From NCBI GenBank assembly GCA_017436305.1, contig JAFSDJ010000087.1, forward strand, positions 1 through 64,000: a stretch of 64,000 bases of DNA. The letters run 5' to 3'. The notes under the pieces were generated by a model that was not told the origin of the DNA, did not search any database, and was given only the letters and a program-made list of their open reading frames with translations. The translations under genes and the position numbers were made by a program. Positions 33,047-42,838 of this stretch are shown piece after piece (within the stretch, counting starts at the first letter, position 1; every line of letters starts with the position of its first letter). The stretch is from Lachnospiraceae bacterium. GTDB taxonomy: Bacteria > Bacillota > Clostridia > Lachnospirales > Lachnospiraceae.

Positions 33047-34495
33047 ATGAAAAAGAAACTTATTAGCACTTTACTTTGTGTATCAATGGTTGCAACTATG
33101 TTAGTTGGTTGTGGCGGCGGTTCAGAAGAAGCTGATACATCAGGTGAAACAACAACAGAAGAAACAGAAATAGAAACAGAAGAAGCAGGCGATGACGCTG
33201 CAGCAGAAGAATCAACAGAAGAAGGCGATGCAGCAGCAAGCGCAGAAGGCGGAAAAGTTTATTACTTAAACTTCAAACCAGAAGCGGATGAAACATGGCA
33301 GGCAATCGCAGCTGAATACACAGAATTAACAGGTACAGAAGTTAAAGTTGTAACAGCAGCTTCAGGTAGCTACGAAGAAACATTAAAATCAGAAATCGCT
33401 AAGACAGATGCTCCTACATTATTCCAGATTAACGGACCAGTTGGATATCAGTCATGGAAAGATTACTGCTTAGATTTAAAAGATACAGATTTCTACAGCT
33501 GGTTACTTGACCCAACATTAGCAATCGAAGGTGAAGATGGCGGTGTTTATGGTATTCCTTACGTAGTTGAAGGTTACGGTATTATTTACAACAATGCTAT
33601 CATGGACAAATACTTCGCATTAGAAGGCGCTAAAGCAGCTTCTATGGATGAAGTTAACAACTTTGCTAAATTAAAAGAAGTTGTTGAAGATATGCAGGCT
33701 AGAAAAGATGAATTAGGAATCGATGGTGTATTCGCTTCTACATCTTTACTTCCAGGTGAAGACTGGAGATGGCAGACACACTTAGCAAACCTTCCAGTTT
33801 ACTATGAATTAAAAGACAAAAACGCAACAGACGTTGATGCTTTAGATTTCACATATGCTGAAAACTTCAAAAACATTTTTGACTTATACATCAACAACTC
33901 TTGTACAGCTCCTGGATTATTAACATCTAAAGATGTTACATCTTCTATGGCTGAATTCGCTTTAGGACAGGTTGCAATGGTACAGAACGGTAACTGGGGA
34001 TGGGGACAGATCTCAGGCGTTGATGGAAACACTGTAGCAGAAACAGATGTTAAATTCTTACCTATCTACACAGGTGTTGAAGGTGAAGAAAGCCAGGGAT
34101 TATGTACAGGTACAGAAAACTTCTTCTGTGTAAACAGCCAGGCTAACGAAGCTGATCAGGCAGCTACAATTGCATTCCTTGAGTGGTTATACAGCTCAGA
34201 AGAAGGTAAAGCTCATGTAACAAATGATTTAGGATTTATCGCTCCATTCAATACATTTGAAGATGATGAAAAACCTACAGATCCATTAGCACAGGAAGTA
34301 CTTCGTTACATGGAAGATTCTTCTAAGACAAGTGTATCTTGGAACTTCACAATCTTCCCAAGCCAGCAGTTTAAAGATGACTTTGGTGCAGCTCTTGGTG
34401 AATATTGCAACGGTTCTATGACATGGGAAGATGTTGTAAACACAGTAAAAACAAGATGGGCTGAAGAAAAAGCAGCAGTAGCAGCTGCTGAATAA
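33047..34495 (+). CDS. Extracellular solute-binding lipoprotein, MalE-like
   Basis: A 482-residue binding protein of an ABC sugar importer. It has a lipoprotein signal with lipobox LVGC (Cys22), an acidic low-complexity linker of about 45 residues that would hold the domain off the membrane, and a family-1 extracellular solute-binding fold ('FKPEADETWQAIAAEYTELTGTEVKVVTAASGSYEETLKSEIAKTDAPTLFQINGPVGYQSW'). The context (phosphorylase, MalQ, GH31) points to maltodextrin. The AAGGAGAGG site and biased codons suggest very high expression. The ATPase subunit is not in the locus, so a shared MsmX-like ATPase encoded elsewhere is likely. Confidence 0.9.
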   Translation: MKKKLISTLLCVSMVATMLVGCGGGSEEADTSGETTTEETEIETEEAGDDAAAEESTEEGDAAASAEGGKVYYLNFKPEADETWQAIAAEYTELTGTEVKVVTAASGSYEETLKSEIAKTDAPTLFQINGPVGYQSWKDYCLDLKDTDFYSWLLDPTLAIEGEDGGVYGIPYVVEGYGIIYNNAIMDKYFALEGAKAASMDEVNNFAKLKEVVEDMQARKDELGIDGVFASTSLLPGEDWRWQTHLANLPVYYELKDKNATDVDALDFTYAENFKNIFDLYINNSCTAPGLLTSKDVTSSMAEFALGQVAMVQNGNWGWGQISGVDGNTVAETDVKFLPIYTGVEGEESQGLCTGTENFFCVNSQANEADQAATIAFLEWLYSSEEGKAHVTNDLGFIAPFNTFEDDEKPTDPLAQEVLRYMEDSSKTSVSWNFTIFPSQQFKDDFGAALGEYCNGSMTWEDVVNTVKTRWAEEKAAVAAAE

Positions 34496-34562
34496 GCAGA
34501 TTTTATCTATGGGTATTTAATACGAATTCCAAGTGAATAAGTGTTAAAAAAGTGTAAATAGG

Positions 34563-34594
34563 TGGCAAGGGTGTTAACCGCCCTTGCCATTTTT
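34563..34594 (+). terminator. Intercistronic terminator between binding protein and permease genes
   Basis: TGGCAAGGG pairs with CCCTTGCCA, then T5, placed 70 bp before the permease gene. Partial read-through would give the usual excess of binding protein over permease. Confidence 0.85.
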
Positions 34595-34663
34595 AGAGAA
34601 ATGGAAATATCATTTTAAGGAATTTCTCCGATTTATAATCTGGGAAAAGCAAGGAGAGAACAT

Positions 34664-35509
34664 ATGCAGAAAACATTAAAAAAATATTTTTTAGTTTTTA
34701 CATTGCCAACATTGATTGCATTTTCTTTAGCTTTTGTTATTCCTTTTATTTTAGGTGTTTATCTGTCATTTTGTAAATTTACAACAGTTGATAATGCAAC
34801 CTTTAATGGAATTCAGAACTATATTAATGCATTTAGTTCAACCAGTGGATTTATTTCTTCACTTGGTTTTACAGTAAAATTTGTAGTTGTAGCAATTGTT
34901 ACTATTAACGTATTTGCTTTTTGTCTGGCACTTCTTTTAACAAAGAAGATCAAAGGTACAAACGTATTCAGAACTGTATTTTTTATGCCAAACTTAATCG
35001 GTGGTATCGTACTTGGTTATACATGGCAACAAATGTTAAATGCAGTTTTACTTCACTATGAAAAAACTTTAATTTCCAGTCCTACTTTTGGTTACTGGGG
35101 CTTAGTTCTTCTTATGAACTGGCAGATGATTGGTTACATGATGATTATCTATATAGCAGGTCTTCAGAATGTTCCAACCGACTTACTCGAGGCAGCGAAA
35201 ATTGACGGTGCATCAAGATCACAGACATTATTTAAAGTAACAATACCAATGGTAATGCCATCCATTACAATTTGTACATTCCTTACTTTATCTAACAGCT
35301 TTAAGCTTTATGACCAAAACTTAGCTTTAACAGCTGGTGCGCCAAGTCACAAAACTGAAATGGTTGCTCTTAATATTGTAAACTCATTTTATGGTAAAGC
35401 AGGATATGAAGGTGTAGGTCAGGCCAAAGCTTTAATGTTCTTTATCGTTGTAGGTGCCGTAGGTTTATTGCAGCTGGTATTCACTAGAAAGCAGGAGGTA
35501 GATCAATAA
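34664..35509 (+). CDS. Sugar ABC transporter permease, MalF/UgpA-like
   Basis: A 281-residue inner-membrane permease with six hydrophobic segments and the EAA loop 'DLLEAAKIDGASRSQTLFKVTIPMVMPSI' (about 178-206), which docks the ATPase. It is shorter than E. coli MalF (514), as in Gram-positive homologues. AAGGAG precedes the ATG. Its stop overlaps the next permease start by one base (TAATG), so the pair is translationally coupled and forms a heterodimeric channel for maltodextrin by context. Confidence 0.92.
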   Translation: MQKTLKKYFLVFTLPTLIAFSLAFVIPFILGVYLSFCKFTTVDNATFNGIQNYINAFSSTSGFISSLGFTVKFVVVAIVTINVFAFCLALLLTKKIKGTNVFRTVFFMPNLIGGIVLGYTWQQMLNAVLLHYEKTLISSPTFGYWGLVLLMNWQMIGYMMIIYIAGLQNVPTDLLEAAKIDGASRSQTLFKVTIPMVMPSITICTFLTLSNSFKLYDQNLALTAGAPSHKTEMVALNIVNSFYGKAGYEGVGQAKALMFFIVVGAVGLLQLVFTRKQEVDQ

Positions 35510-36366
35510 TGGCAAGTAAAAAATCAAAACAGAAAATGTCCGCTGGACAATGGGCTATATTTGCATTTTTATGCGTATTAGTAGTAGTGTTTTTATATCC
35601 AATTGCATTTATTTTTATTAACTCCTTTAAAGGTAAGTTCTTCATTAGTAATGATCCATTCTCGCTTCCGGATGGAGAAACTTTTGTAGGTATTGATAAC
35701 TATATTAATGGATTAACAAAAACAGGATTTTTGGGTGCTATTGGATGGTCTTTCTTTATTACAATTATCTCTGTTGCATTAATTGTATTTTTTACATCTA
35801 TGACAGCTTATTACATTACCAGAGTAAAAGGAAAATTAACAAACGGAATCTATTTTATGTTTGCATTCTCCATGGTAGTACCATTCCAGATGGTAATGTT
35901 TACTATGGTAAGTTTAGCTGATAAGTTAAAATTAAATAACCCAATTGGTATGTGTTTCCTGTATTTAGGATTTGGTGCCGGTTTAGCTGTATTTATGTTT
36001 AGTGGTTTTGTAAAATCTATTCCACTTGAAATTGAAGAAGCAGCTATGATTGATGGATGTAACCCACTTCAGAATTATTTTGGAGTAGTATTTCCAATTT
36101 TAAAACCAACTGCAATCACTGTTGCTATTTTGCAGGCAATGTGGGTATGGAATGACTATTTATTACCATACCTGGTAATTGGTTTATCTACAAATTATAA
36201 GACGATACCTGTAGTAGTTCAGATGCTGGTAGGTTCCAACGGTAACAAAGATATGGGTGCTATGATGGCTATGTTAGTACTTGCTATCGTTCCAATCGTT
36301 ATCTTCTACCTGTCTTGCCAGAAATATATCATCGAAGGCGTTGTTGCCGGAGCTGTTAAGGGTTAA
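35509..36366 (+). CDS. Sugar ABC transporter permease, MalG-like
   Basis: A 285-residue permease with about six transmembrane segments and the EAA loop 'EIEEAAMIDGCNPLQNYFGVVFPILKPTA' (about 180-208). It is the second half of the transporter channel. The start overlaps the preceding stop by one base, and AGGAGG lies upstream inside the malF-like gene. The gene ends 11 bp before the start of the glucanotransferase gene, which fits one operon from the binding-protein promoter. Confidence 0.92.
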   Translation: MASKKSKQKMSAGQWAIFAFLCVLVVVFLYPIAFIFINSFKGKFFISNDPFSLPDGETFVGIDNYINGLTKTGFLGAIGWSFFITIISVALIVFFTSMTAYYITRVKGKLTNGIYFMFAFSMVVPFQMVMFTMVSLADKLKLNNPIGMCFLYLGFGAGLAVFMFSGFVKSIPLEIEEAAMIDGCNPLQNYFGVVFPILKPTAITVAILQAMWVWNDYLLPYLVIGLSTNYKTIPVVVQMLVGSNGNKDMGAMMAMLVLAIVPIVIFYLSCQKYIIEGVVAGAVKG

Positions 36367-36377
36367 TGGAGGAAAAC

Positions 36378-37850
36378 ATGAGAAAGAGCGGTGTTTTATT
36401 ACCAATTTCCAGTATTCCGTCAAAGTACGGAATTGGTACCTTTGGTGCAAAGGCATATGAATTTGTTGATTTATTAGAAAAAGGTGGTCAGGGCTATTGG
36501 CAGATATTACCTTTAGGCCCAACAGGATATGGAGATTCTCCATATCAGTCATTTTCCACATTTGCAGGAAATCCTTATTACATTGATTTAGAGGAGTTAA
36601 TTAGGGAAGGACTTCTCACGGAAAAGGATTGTGATAAGTATGATTTTGGAGATAATGATGCTTATGTAGATTATGAAAAGATTTACAATGCAAGATTTGA
36701 AGTATTAAGAAAAGCATTTTCAAAATTTGATATAACTAATACACTTTACAATAAGTTTGTAAGTGAAAACAGCTACTGGTTAGAGGATTATGCATTGTTT
36801 ATGGCAGTGAAAAATTCCTTTGGTGGAGCTGGATACAACGAGTGGGACGAAGATATTAAAACTCGTCAGCCGGCTGCAATGCAGGCTTATAGAGAAAAAT
36901 ATCAGGATGAAGTAAACTTTTATAAATTCCAGCAATATTATTTTGCAAAACAGTGGAAAGAATTAAAAGAGTATGCCAATGAAAAAGATATTGAGATTAT
37001 TGGAGATATTCCGATTTATGTAGCATTTGATAGTGCTGATACATGGGCAAATCCGGAGTTATTCCAGTTTGATGATACTCTCACACCTGTTGCAGTAGCA
37101 GGTTGTCCTCCCGATGCTTTCTCAGCAACAGGACAATTATGGGGTAACCCTCTTTACAAATGGCCTTATCACAAAGAAACAGGCTATGAATGGTGGGTAA
37201 AACGTATTGCATATTGCTATGAGTTGTATGATGTAGTGCGTATTGACCACTTTAGGGGATTTGATGAGTATTATGCGATTCCTTACGGCGACGAAACAGC
37301 TGAGTTTGGGCATTGGGAACCAGGTCCGGGATATGATTTATTTCAGACTCTAAAGGAAAGATTGGGAGAAAAGAAAGTAATTGCAGAAGACTTAGGATTT
37401 TTAACAGATACTGTTATTGAACTGGTGAAAAAAACAGGATATCCGGGTATGAAGATTTTGCAGTTTGCTTTTGATTCCAGAGAAGAAAGTGATTATTTAC
37501 CACATAATTACGAAAAAAATTCTATTGTTTATACAGGCACTCATGATAATGATACAATTATGGGCTGGTGGAAAACCTGTGATAAGAATGACAAGGCTTT
37601 TGCGAAAAAGTACTTAGATATTCGTTCCAATAAGGATATTCACAAAGCATTCATCAGAGCTTGTATGTCAAGCGTATCTGATACAGCAATTATTCCGATG
37701 CAGGATTATTTAGGATTAGGTTCTGAAGCAAGAATTAACATTCCTTCTACATTAGGCATAAATTGGAAATGGCGTTTAGTAGATGGACAGTTTACAGAGG
37801 AATTGGCTGAACAAATGTATGATTTAACAAAATTGTATTATCGTTTGTAA
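36378..37850 (+). CDS. malQ: 4-alpha-glucanotransferase (amylomaltase, GH77)
   Basis: A 490-residue enzyme that transfers alpha-1,4-glucan segments between maltodextrins and releases glucose. GH77 markers include 'RKSGVLLPISSIPSKYGIGTFG', 'WQILPLGPTGYGDSPYQSFSTFAGNPYYIDL', the nucleophile in 'VVRIDHFRGFDEYY', the acid/base Glu in 'VIAEDLGFLT', and 'YTGTHDNDTIMGWW'. I chose ATG 36378 over the upstream ATG 36366 because GGAGG lies between them. The enzyme works with the phosphorylase to degrade imported maltodextrins. Confidence 0.96.
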   Translation: MRKSGVLLPISSIPSKYGIGTFGAKAYEFVDLLEKGGQGYWQILPLGPTGYGDSPYQSFSTFAGNPYYIDLEELIREGLLTEKDCDKYDFGDNDAYVDYEKIYNARFEVLRKAFSKFDITNTLYNKFVSENSYWLEDYALFMAVKNSFGGAGYNEWDEDIKTRQPAAMQAYREKYQDEVNFYKFQQYYFAKQWKELKEYANEKDIEIIGDIPIYVAFDSADTWANPELFQFDDTLTPVAVAGCPPDAFSATGQLWGNPLYKWPYHKETGYEWWVKRIAYCYELYDVVRIDHFRGFDEYYAIPYGDETAEFGHWEPGPGYDLFQTLKERLGEKKVIAEDLGFLTDTVIELVKKTGYPGMKILQFAFDSREESDYLPHNYEKNSIVYTGTHDNDTIMGWWKTCDKNDKAFAKKYLDIRSNKDIHKAFIRACMSSVSDTAIIPMQDYLGLGSEARINIPSTLGINWKWRLVDGQFTEELAEQMYDLTKLYYRL

Positions 37851-37873
37851 AAAGTTGATGGCAGGAAGGGATT

Positions 37874-38905
37874 ATGGAGCAAGTTACAATTAAGGATATT
37901 GCAAAAATGTGCGGTGTAGGCGTTAGTACAGTATCCCGTGCTATAAATGATCATCCGGATATTAATCCGGAGACAAAAAGCATGATTAATCAGGTAATCC
38001 GCGAACAGGGCTATGTGCCTAATAATAGTGCCAGAAATTTAAAGAGAACAGAAGCAAAGACTATTGCTGTACTGGTAAAAGGGATGAATAATCCATTCTT
38101 TACCAGTATGGTGAAGTCCATAGAAAAGGAAATTAAAAAAAAGAAATATGCCATGGTTTTGCATCATGTTGAATTTGATGAAGATGAACTAGATGCAGCA
38201 TTAGAGCTTGTGAAGGAAAAGAGACTGAAGGGAATTATATTTCTTGGTGGCAATTTTAACCATTCAGAGGAAAAGTTAGGACACTTAAAGGTACCATTTA
38301 TCTTAAGCACGGTAGGTTGTATTTCTGATGTAATAAGTAAAAATACATACTCAACAGTGTCGGTGGATGATGTAAAAGAAAGCTATCGAATGGTAGATTA
38401 TCTGATACAGTCAGGTCATAAAAAAATCGCAATGATTACTGCTTCTGTAGGAGACGGAAGTATTGGGAAATTAAGACTGACAGGATATAAGCAGGCATTG
38501 CAAGCCAATCAGATTTCATTCAGACAGGAATTAATAAGACCCATGAAAGATACTCTTGAACCTTATTCCATGGAAAATGGATATCAGGTAACCAAAGAGT
38601 TGTTAGAATCAGGAGAAGAATTTACAGCACTTTATGTAATTTCGGATATGATGGCAGTTGGTGCCTTAAGAGCAATTCATGAAGCAGGAAAAAAGGTTCC
38701 GGAGGATTATTCTTTAGCAGGCTATGATGGAATTGAGTTAGGCAGGTATATTACCCCTACGATTACGACGATTAATCAACCCATAGAAGAAATGGCAAAA
38801 GAAACAATTGGACTGCTATTTGATATTTTAGCAGGAAAAAAACAACATCAACATAAGGTATTTCCAGGTAAGATAGTTGTTCGTGAGTCCACGAAAAAAA
38901 TATAA
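37874..38905 (+). CDS. LacI family transcriptional regulator (second)
   Basis: A 343-residue regulator: HTH and hinge 'VTIKDIAKMCGVGVSTVSRAINDHPDINPETKSMINQVIREQGYVPNNSARNLKR', then an effector-binding domain. It follows malQ by 23 bp and is probably in the same operon, so its own operators would be the tandem sites before the binding-protein gene. It is clearly different in sequence from the 29.1-kb regulator, which fits the two different operator forms in the locus. An AGGAAGGG site precedes the start, and a strong terminator follows. Confidence 0.93.
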   Translation: MEQVTIKDIAKMCGVGVSTVSRAINDHPDINPETKSMINQVIREQGYVPNNSARNLKRTEAKTIAVLVKGMNNPFFTSMVKSIEKEIKKKKYAMVLHHVEFDEDELDAALELVKEKRLKGIIFLGGNFNHSEEKLGHLKVPFILSTVGCISDVISKNTYSTVSVDDVKESYRMVDYLIQSGHKKIAMITASVGDGSIGKLRLTGYKQALQANQISFRQELIRPMKDTLEPYSMENGYQVTKELLESGEEFTALYVISDMMAVGALRAIHEAGKKVPEDYSLAGYDGIELGRYITPTITTINQPIEEMAKETIGLLFDILAGKKQHQHKVFPGKIVVRESTKKI

Positions 38906-38909
38906 AAGT

Positions 38910-38936
38910 GAGAGGCGCATATGCGCCTCTCCTTTT
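38910..38936 (+). terminator. Terminator of the glucan operon
   Basis: GAGAGGCGCAT pairs perfectly with ATGCGCCTCTC, then CTTTT. Confidence 0.85.
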
Positions 38937-38965
38937 CTGTGTGAAGGAAATATATATGTTTAATT

Positions 38966-39403
38966 TTAAGTCATATTTGAATTATGGTAGGAGGGATTAT
39001 TTGTCACTTCCTCGCCGAACCATTCCGGTGCTATATAGTTAGTGGCAGCTTTTTCATTTGGAAATTCTACTTCTGCCATAATTAAGGGGGCATGGACTCC
39101 TTCAAAAACATCCAATTCAATAGTAAGTCCGTCTTTCTCAGGAATAAAATATCGTGTCTTGGAAATAATGTTGCCATCTGCTTTCGCTCTTAAGTGAAGA
39201 TAGGCATCTTGGGTAAGGGGAAGGTTGTATTCTTCCCGAACCATAAGCCCTTTTCCTTTGTAAGTTAAAATATATTCTTCTCCTTCTTCTCTGACACGGA
39301 TTACAGGGGCAGTGCATAAATACGCCTGTTCCAAATGTTTTTTTTCGTAAGTATTCAGATTAGAAGGGAGTGTTTTAATTAAAAATTTTCGTTCAATTTC
39401 CAT
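38966..39403 (-). CDS. CYTH domain protein
   Basis: A 145-residue protein that starts with the ExExK signature in 'MEIERKFLIKTLP', followed by alternating charged beta strands ('VIRVREEGEEYILTYKGKG', 'GLTIELDVFEG', 'LIMAEVEFPNEKAA') of the triphosphate tunnel. CYTH proteins hydrolyse inorganic or organic triphosphates (triphosphatase, thiamine triphosphatase) or make cAMP; bacterial short forms are mostly tripolyphosphatases. It is monocistronic, opposite in direction to its neighbours, with AAGGAG upstream. Confidence 0.92.
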   Translation of the reverse strand: MEIERKFLIKTLPSNLNTYEKKHLEQAYLCTAPVIRVREEGEEYILTYKGKGLMVREEYNLPLTQDAYLHLRAKADGNIISKTRYFIPEKDGLTIELDVFEGVHAPLIMAEVEFPNEKAATNYIAPEWFGEEVTNNPSYHNSNMT

Positions 39404-39609
39404 GATTAGTATAACTCCTTTTTCTTTTATAGTAATAGTATAGCCTATTTTACCAGTTTCAGCTATAGTTTTTCAGAACAGTTAAACATATTGTTTAAAG
39501 TTAAGAAGAGTCATTGAAAATCTTCTTTTAAAACAGTATAATGAGAAAAATCAATTAAAAAAAAACAATTTATAAAAAAATAGCAATATGTATAAGCAAG
39601 GAGGTAAAA

Positions 39610-40158
39610 ATGAGCAAAGTATGTGTTTTTTTTGGAACAGGATTTGAAGAAATTGAAGCGTTAACAGTGGTGGATTTGTTAAGAAGGGCTTCTGTTGATG
39701 TAGCGATGGTATCCATCACAGGAGAAAAGCAGGTAACAAGTTCTCATAAGGTAACAGTAGAGATGGATATGTTATTAGAAGAAGTAGATTTTTCTAAGGT
39801 AGATATGATTGTGCTGCCGGGAGGAATGCCTGGTACTACTAACTTAGAGGAATGTAAGCCACTTATGGAACAGGTTGAGATTTTTTATAAAGAAGGAAAA
39901 TATCTTTCGGCTATTTGTGCAGCGCCTAGCATTTTTGGTCACAAGGGTATGTTAAAAGGTAGGAATGCCTGCTCTTATCCGGACTTTGAGAGCCATTTGG
40001 AAGGTGCCGGTGTAACCAAAAATCCGGTAGAAATTTCAGACAATATTATTACTAGCAGAGGAATGGGAACTGCTATAGATTTTGGCCTTGCTATTGTGGC
40101 AAGAATGACAGATGAGCAGACAGCTCAGGATTTATCCGAAAAAATTATATATAAATAA
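39610..40158 (+). CDS. DJ-1/PfpI family protein (YajL/ThiJ-like)
   Basis: A 182-residue protein of the DJ-1 superfamily. The conserved elements are the Glu in 'GTGFEEIEALTVVDLLRR', 'VLPGGMPGTTNL', and the nucleophile elbow Cys in 'LSAICAAPSIFG'. A His/Asp partner region is less obvious, as in DJ-1 proper. Members act as protein/nucleotide deglycases or glyoxalases, or as chaperones; the activity is debated. AAGGAGG precedes the start. It lies 60 bp before the alpha-glucosidase, but a functional link is not clear. Confidence 0.92.
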   Translation: MSKVCVFFGTGFEEIEALTVVDLLRRASVDVAMVSITGEKQVTSSHKVTVEMDMLLEEVDFSKVDMIVLPGGMPGTTNLEECKPLMEQVEIFYKEGKYLSAICAAPSIFGHKGMLKGRNACSYPDFESHLEGAGVTKNPVEISDNIITSRGMGTAIDFGLAIVARMTDEQTAQDLSEKIIYK

Positions 40159-40220
40159 TAGAATTGATTAGTAGATGAACAACGATACACAATATTATTT
40201 TACAGACAAGGAGCGGACAC

Positions 40221-42224
40221 ATGATTTTAAAGTATGTATATGGAACACCTATTGAAACAGATGCCGTTGTAAAAGAGGTTGACGGGGCAGAAAAAAACAT
40301 TCCTTTTTTCAATGTAGAAAAAACAGAAGAAACGGTAACATTTTCTTACCAAATGGAAGAAGATGATATTGTATATGGTTTAGGCGAAAATGTAAGAGGC
40401 ATTAATAAAAGAGGATTTCTTTATGTTAGCAATTGCAGTGATGACCCGTGTCACAGAGAAGATACCAATTCCCTTTATGGTGCCCACAACTTTATTTTAG
40501 TAGATGGAAAAGAGTTATTTGGCGTTTTTGTTGATTTTCCGGAAAAAGTCACCTTTGACATTGGGTATACGAAAAGAACAGAAATGGATATTACTGTAAA
40601 TGATGTAAATTTTGTTATTTATGTGATTACAGGAGAAGATGAAAAGGACATTGTAAAACAGTTCCGTCAAATGATTGGACAAAGCTATATTGCGCCAAAG
40701 TGGGCATTAGGATATGGACAGAGCCGCTGGAGCTACATGAATGAAGGGGAAATCAGAGAAGTTGTAAAGAATTATCGCGATAATCAGATTCCACTTGATA
40801 TGGTTTATCTGGATATTGATTATATGGAACGGTATAAGGATTTTACAGTAAATAAAGAAGCCTTTCCGGATTTGGAAGCTTTAGCAAAAGAAATGAAGGA
40901 GCAGGGAATTCGTTTAGTGCCGATTATTGATGCCGGTGTAAAAATTGAAGAAGGCTATGATATATATGAAGAAGGTTTAGAAAAAGGATATTTTTGTAAG
41001 AAAGAAGACGGTACAGAATTCGTAGCCGGAGTATGGCCGGGAAAAGTTCATTTTCCGGATATGTTAAACGATGAGGCAAGAAACTGGTTTGGAAAAAAAT
41101 ATAAAGTGCTGTTAGATAAAGGAATTGAAGGCTTTTGGAATGATATGAATGAACCGGCTATTTTCTATTCCGAGGACAGGTTGAAAAAAGCATTTGAAGA
41201 GTTAGCAAAACTTCAGGGAGAAAATCTGGATATATACAAATTTTTCCATATGAAGGATTTGGTGTTAGAACTTGCTAATAACAAAGAGGATTACGCCTCC
41301 TTCTACCATGAATACAAAGGGCAGCGTATAAGACATGATAAAGTTCATAATTTATATGGATACTATATGACAAGAGCAGCAGGAGAAGCTTTTGATGAAT
41401 TAGAGCCGGATAAGAGAATCTTAATGTTTTCAAGGGCTTCTTATATTGGTATGCACCGTTATGGCGGTATCTGGACCGGAGATAATATGTCATGGTGGTC
41501 ACACCTTTTATTAAACATCCGTATGATGCCTGCTTTAAATATGTGTGGATTTTTATATACAGGTGCAGACTTAGGTGGATTTGGTGCTCATGTTACAGAG
41601 GATTTGATGTTACGTTGGTTGGAATTTGGTATTTTCACACCGCTTATGAGAAATCATTCTGCTCTTGGCACAAGAAGACAGGAAGCATACCAGTTTGAGG
41701 ATAAAAAAGTATTTGCGAATATTATCGGAATCCGTTATGGCATACTTCCATATATTTACAGCGAATATATGAAGTCTTCCATTAGAGACGAAATGATGTT
41801 CAGACCTCTGGCATTTGATTATAGAGAGGATTCTTTTGCAAAGAGGGTGGAGGATCAGCTGTTAGTAGGTGACAGTATTATGATTGCACCGGTTTATGAA
41901 CAAAATGCAAAAGGAAGATATGTATATCTTCCAGAAAAAATGAAAATGGTAAAAATGAAAAGCCTTACTGAAAGAACTTATGAAATTCTGGAAAAAGGTC
42001 ATCACTACATTGATGTGGACTTAGATGAAGTAATATTCTTTATCCGTCCTGATAAACTGATTCCTTTATCTAAGGGTGGGCAGTTTGTAGAGGAAGTAGA
42101 TTTTGAAGATTTAGAGCTTTTAAGCTTTGTGGAAACAGAAGCGACTTATGAATTATATACAGATGATGGTTTTACAAAAGAATATGATAAGCCGGAACAT
42201 TTTAAACATCTTATTTCAAAATAG
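40221..42224 (+). CDS. Alpha-glucosidase, GH31 family
   Basis: A 667-residue cytosolic enzyme (no signal peptide) that removes terminal alpha-glucose from oligosaccharides. GH31 markers are 'WALGYGQSRWSYMNEGEIREVVKNYRDNQIPLDMVYLDIDYM', the nucleophile Asp in 'GFWNDMNEPAIF', the acid/base Asp in 'RYGGIWTGDNMSWW', and 'TGADLGGFGAHVTEDLMLRWLEFGIFTPLMRNHS'. The last 100 residues are beta-rich, as usual. AAGGAG precedes the start. It fits the maltodextrin locus just upstream, though it lies outside that operon and no LacI-type operator is visible before it. Confidence 0.95.
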   Translation: MILKYVYGTPIETDAVVKEVDGAEKNIPFFNVEKTEETVTFSYQMEEDDIVYGLGENVRGINKRGFLYVSNCSDDPCHREDTNSLYGAHNFILVDGKELFGVFVDFPEKVTFDIGYTKRTEMDITVNDVNFVIYVITGEDEKDIVKQFRQMIGQSYIAPKWALGYGQSRWSYMNEGEIREVVKNYRDNQIPLDMVYLDIDYMERYKDFTVNKEAFPDLEALAKEMKEQGIRLVPIIDAGVKIEEGYDIYEEGLEKGYFCKKEDGTEFVAGVWPGKVHFPDMLNDEARNWFGKKYKVLLDKGIEGFWNDMNEPAIFYSEDRLKKAFEELAKLQGENLDIYKFFHMKDLVLELANNKEDYASFYHEYKGQRIRHDKVHNLYGYYMTRAAGEAFDELEPDKRILMFSRASYIGMHRYGGIWTGDNMSWWSHLLLNIRMMPALNMCGFLYTGADLGGFGAHVTEDLMLRWLEFGIFTPLMRNHSALGTRRQEAYQFEDKKVFANIIGIRYGILPYIYSEYMKSSIRDEMMFRPLAFDYREDSFAKRVEDQLLVGDSIMIAPVYEQNAKGRYVYLPEKMKMVKMKSLTERTYEILEKGHHYIDVDLDEVIFFIRPDKLIPLSKGGQFVEEVDFEDLELLSFVETEATYELYTDDGFTKEYDKPEHFKHLISK

Positions 42225-42380
42225 CAGCCAGAAATAAAATGTCAGTAAAGGCTCCACATGCATGGACTTTAGGATACGTAAACAACGCAACTTTTGTTAA
42301 AAAATCATAACAAAAATTACCAACATAAAAACATTCTATCCGTAAATAATAATACCAAGATAAGTGATAAACATTCAGCA

Positions 42381-42426
42381 AAGGACATCATTCCAAGTGA
42401 ATATGTCGGATGCGAATGATGTCCTT
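42381..42426 (+). other. 13-bp hairpin upstream of the SASP gene
   Basis: AAGGACATCATTC (42381-42393) pairs perfectly with GAATGATGTCCTT (42414-42426) around a 20-nt loop. It lies 47 bp before the SASP start and 157 bp after the GH31 stop. No U-tract follows, so it may be an mRNA leader structure as well as a weak terminator. Confidence 0.6.
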
Positions 42427-42472
42427 ATCTGAAAATAGATAAAAGAAAGAAAATTTACGGAGGTGAATTACA

Positions 42473-42673
42473 ATGACAACAAACAGTTCAAATTCTATGC
42501 AGGTACCAGAAGCTAAGGCAGCAATGGATCGTTTTAAAACAGAGGTTGCTTCTGAACTTGGTGTAAACTTAAAAGAAGGTTACAATGGTGACTTAACTTC
42601 TAAAGAAGCAGGAAGCATTGGTGGCGAAATGGTTCGTAGAATGATCAAAAAACAAGAAGAACAGATGAAATAA
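42473..42673 (+). CDS. Small acid-soluble spore protein, alpha/beta type
   Basis: A 66-residue DNA-coating protein of the forespore. It has the family's two conserved blocks, 'MDRFKTEVASELGV' with the GPR protease site (E-x-A-S-E) and 'YNGDLTSKEAGSIGGEMVRRMI'. This protein protects spore DNA from UV and is degraded on germination, so it shows that the host forms spores or descends from a spore former. A GGAGG site precedes ATG 42473. I could not find a clear SigG promoter upstream. Confidence 0.96.
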   Translation: MTTNSSNSMQVPEAKAAMDRFKTEVASELGVNLKEGYNGDLTSKEAGSIGGEMVRRMIKKQEEQMK

Positions 42674-42689
42674 ATATAGTTCTAAGAAT

Positions 42690-42722
42690 GGGACAGCTTC
42701 AATAGAAGCTGTCCTGTTTTTA
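42690..42722 (+). terminator. Terminator of the SASP gene
   Basis: GGGACAGCTTC pairs with GAAGCTGTCCTG around AATA, followed by T5. Confidence 0.92.
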
Positions 42723-42838
42723 ATGAAAAATATAATCAACATAAAAGACTGTCATTGTCAATTAAAACAAAAAGGTGTAAGATAGCAATGGCAGTAAAAA
42801 GAAAAGGATTACTATAATCTTTAGAAGGGGAGTATATT

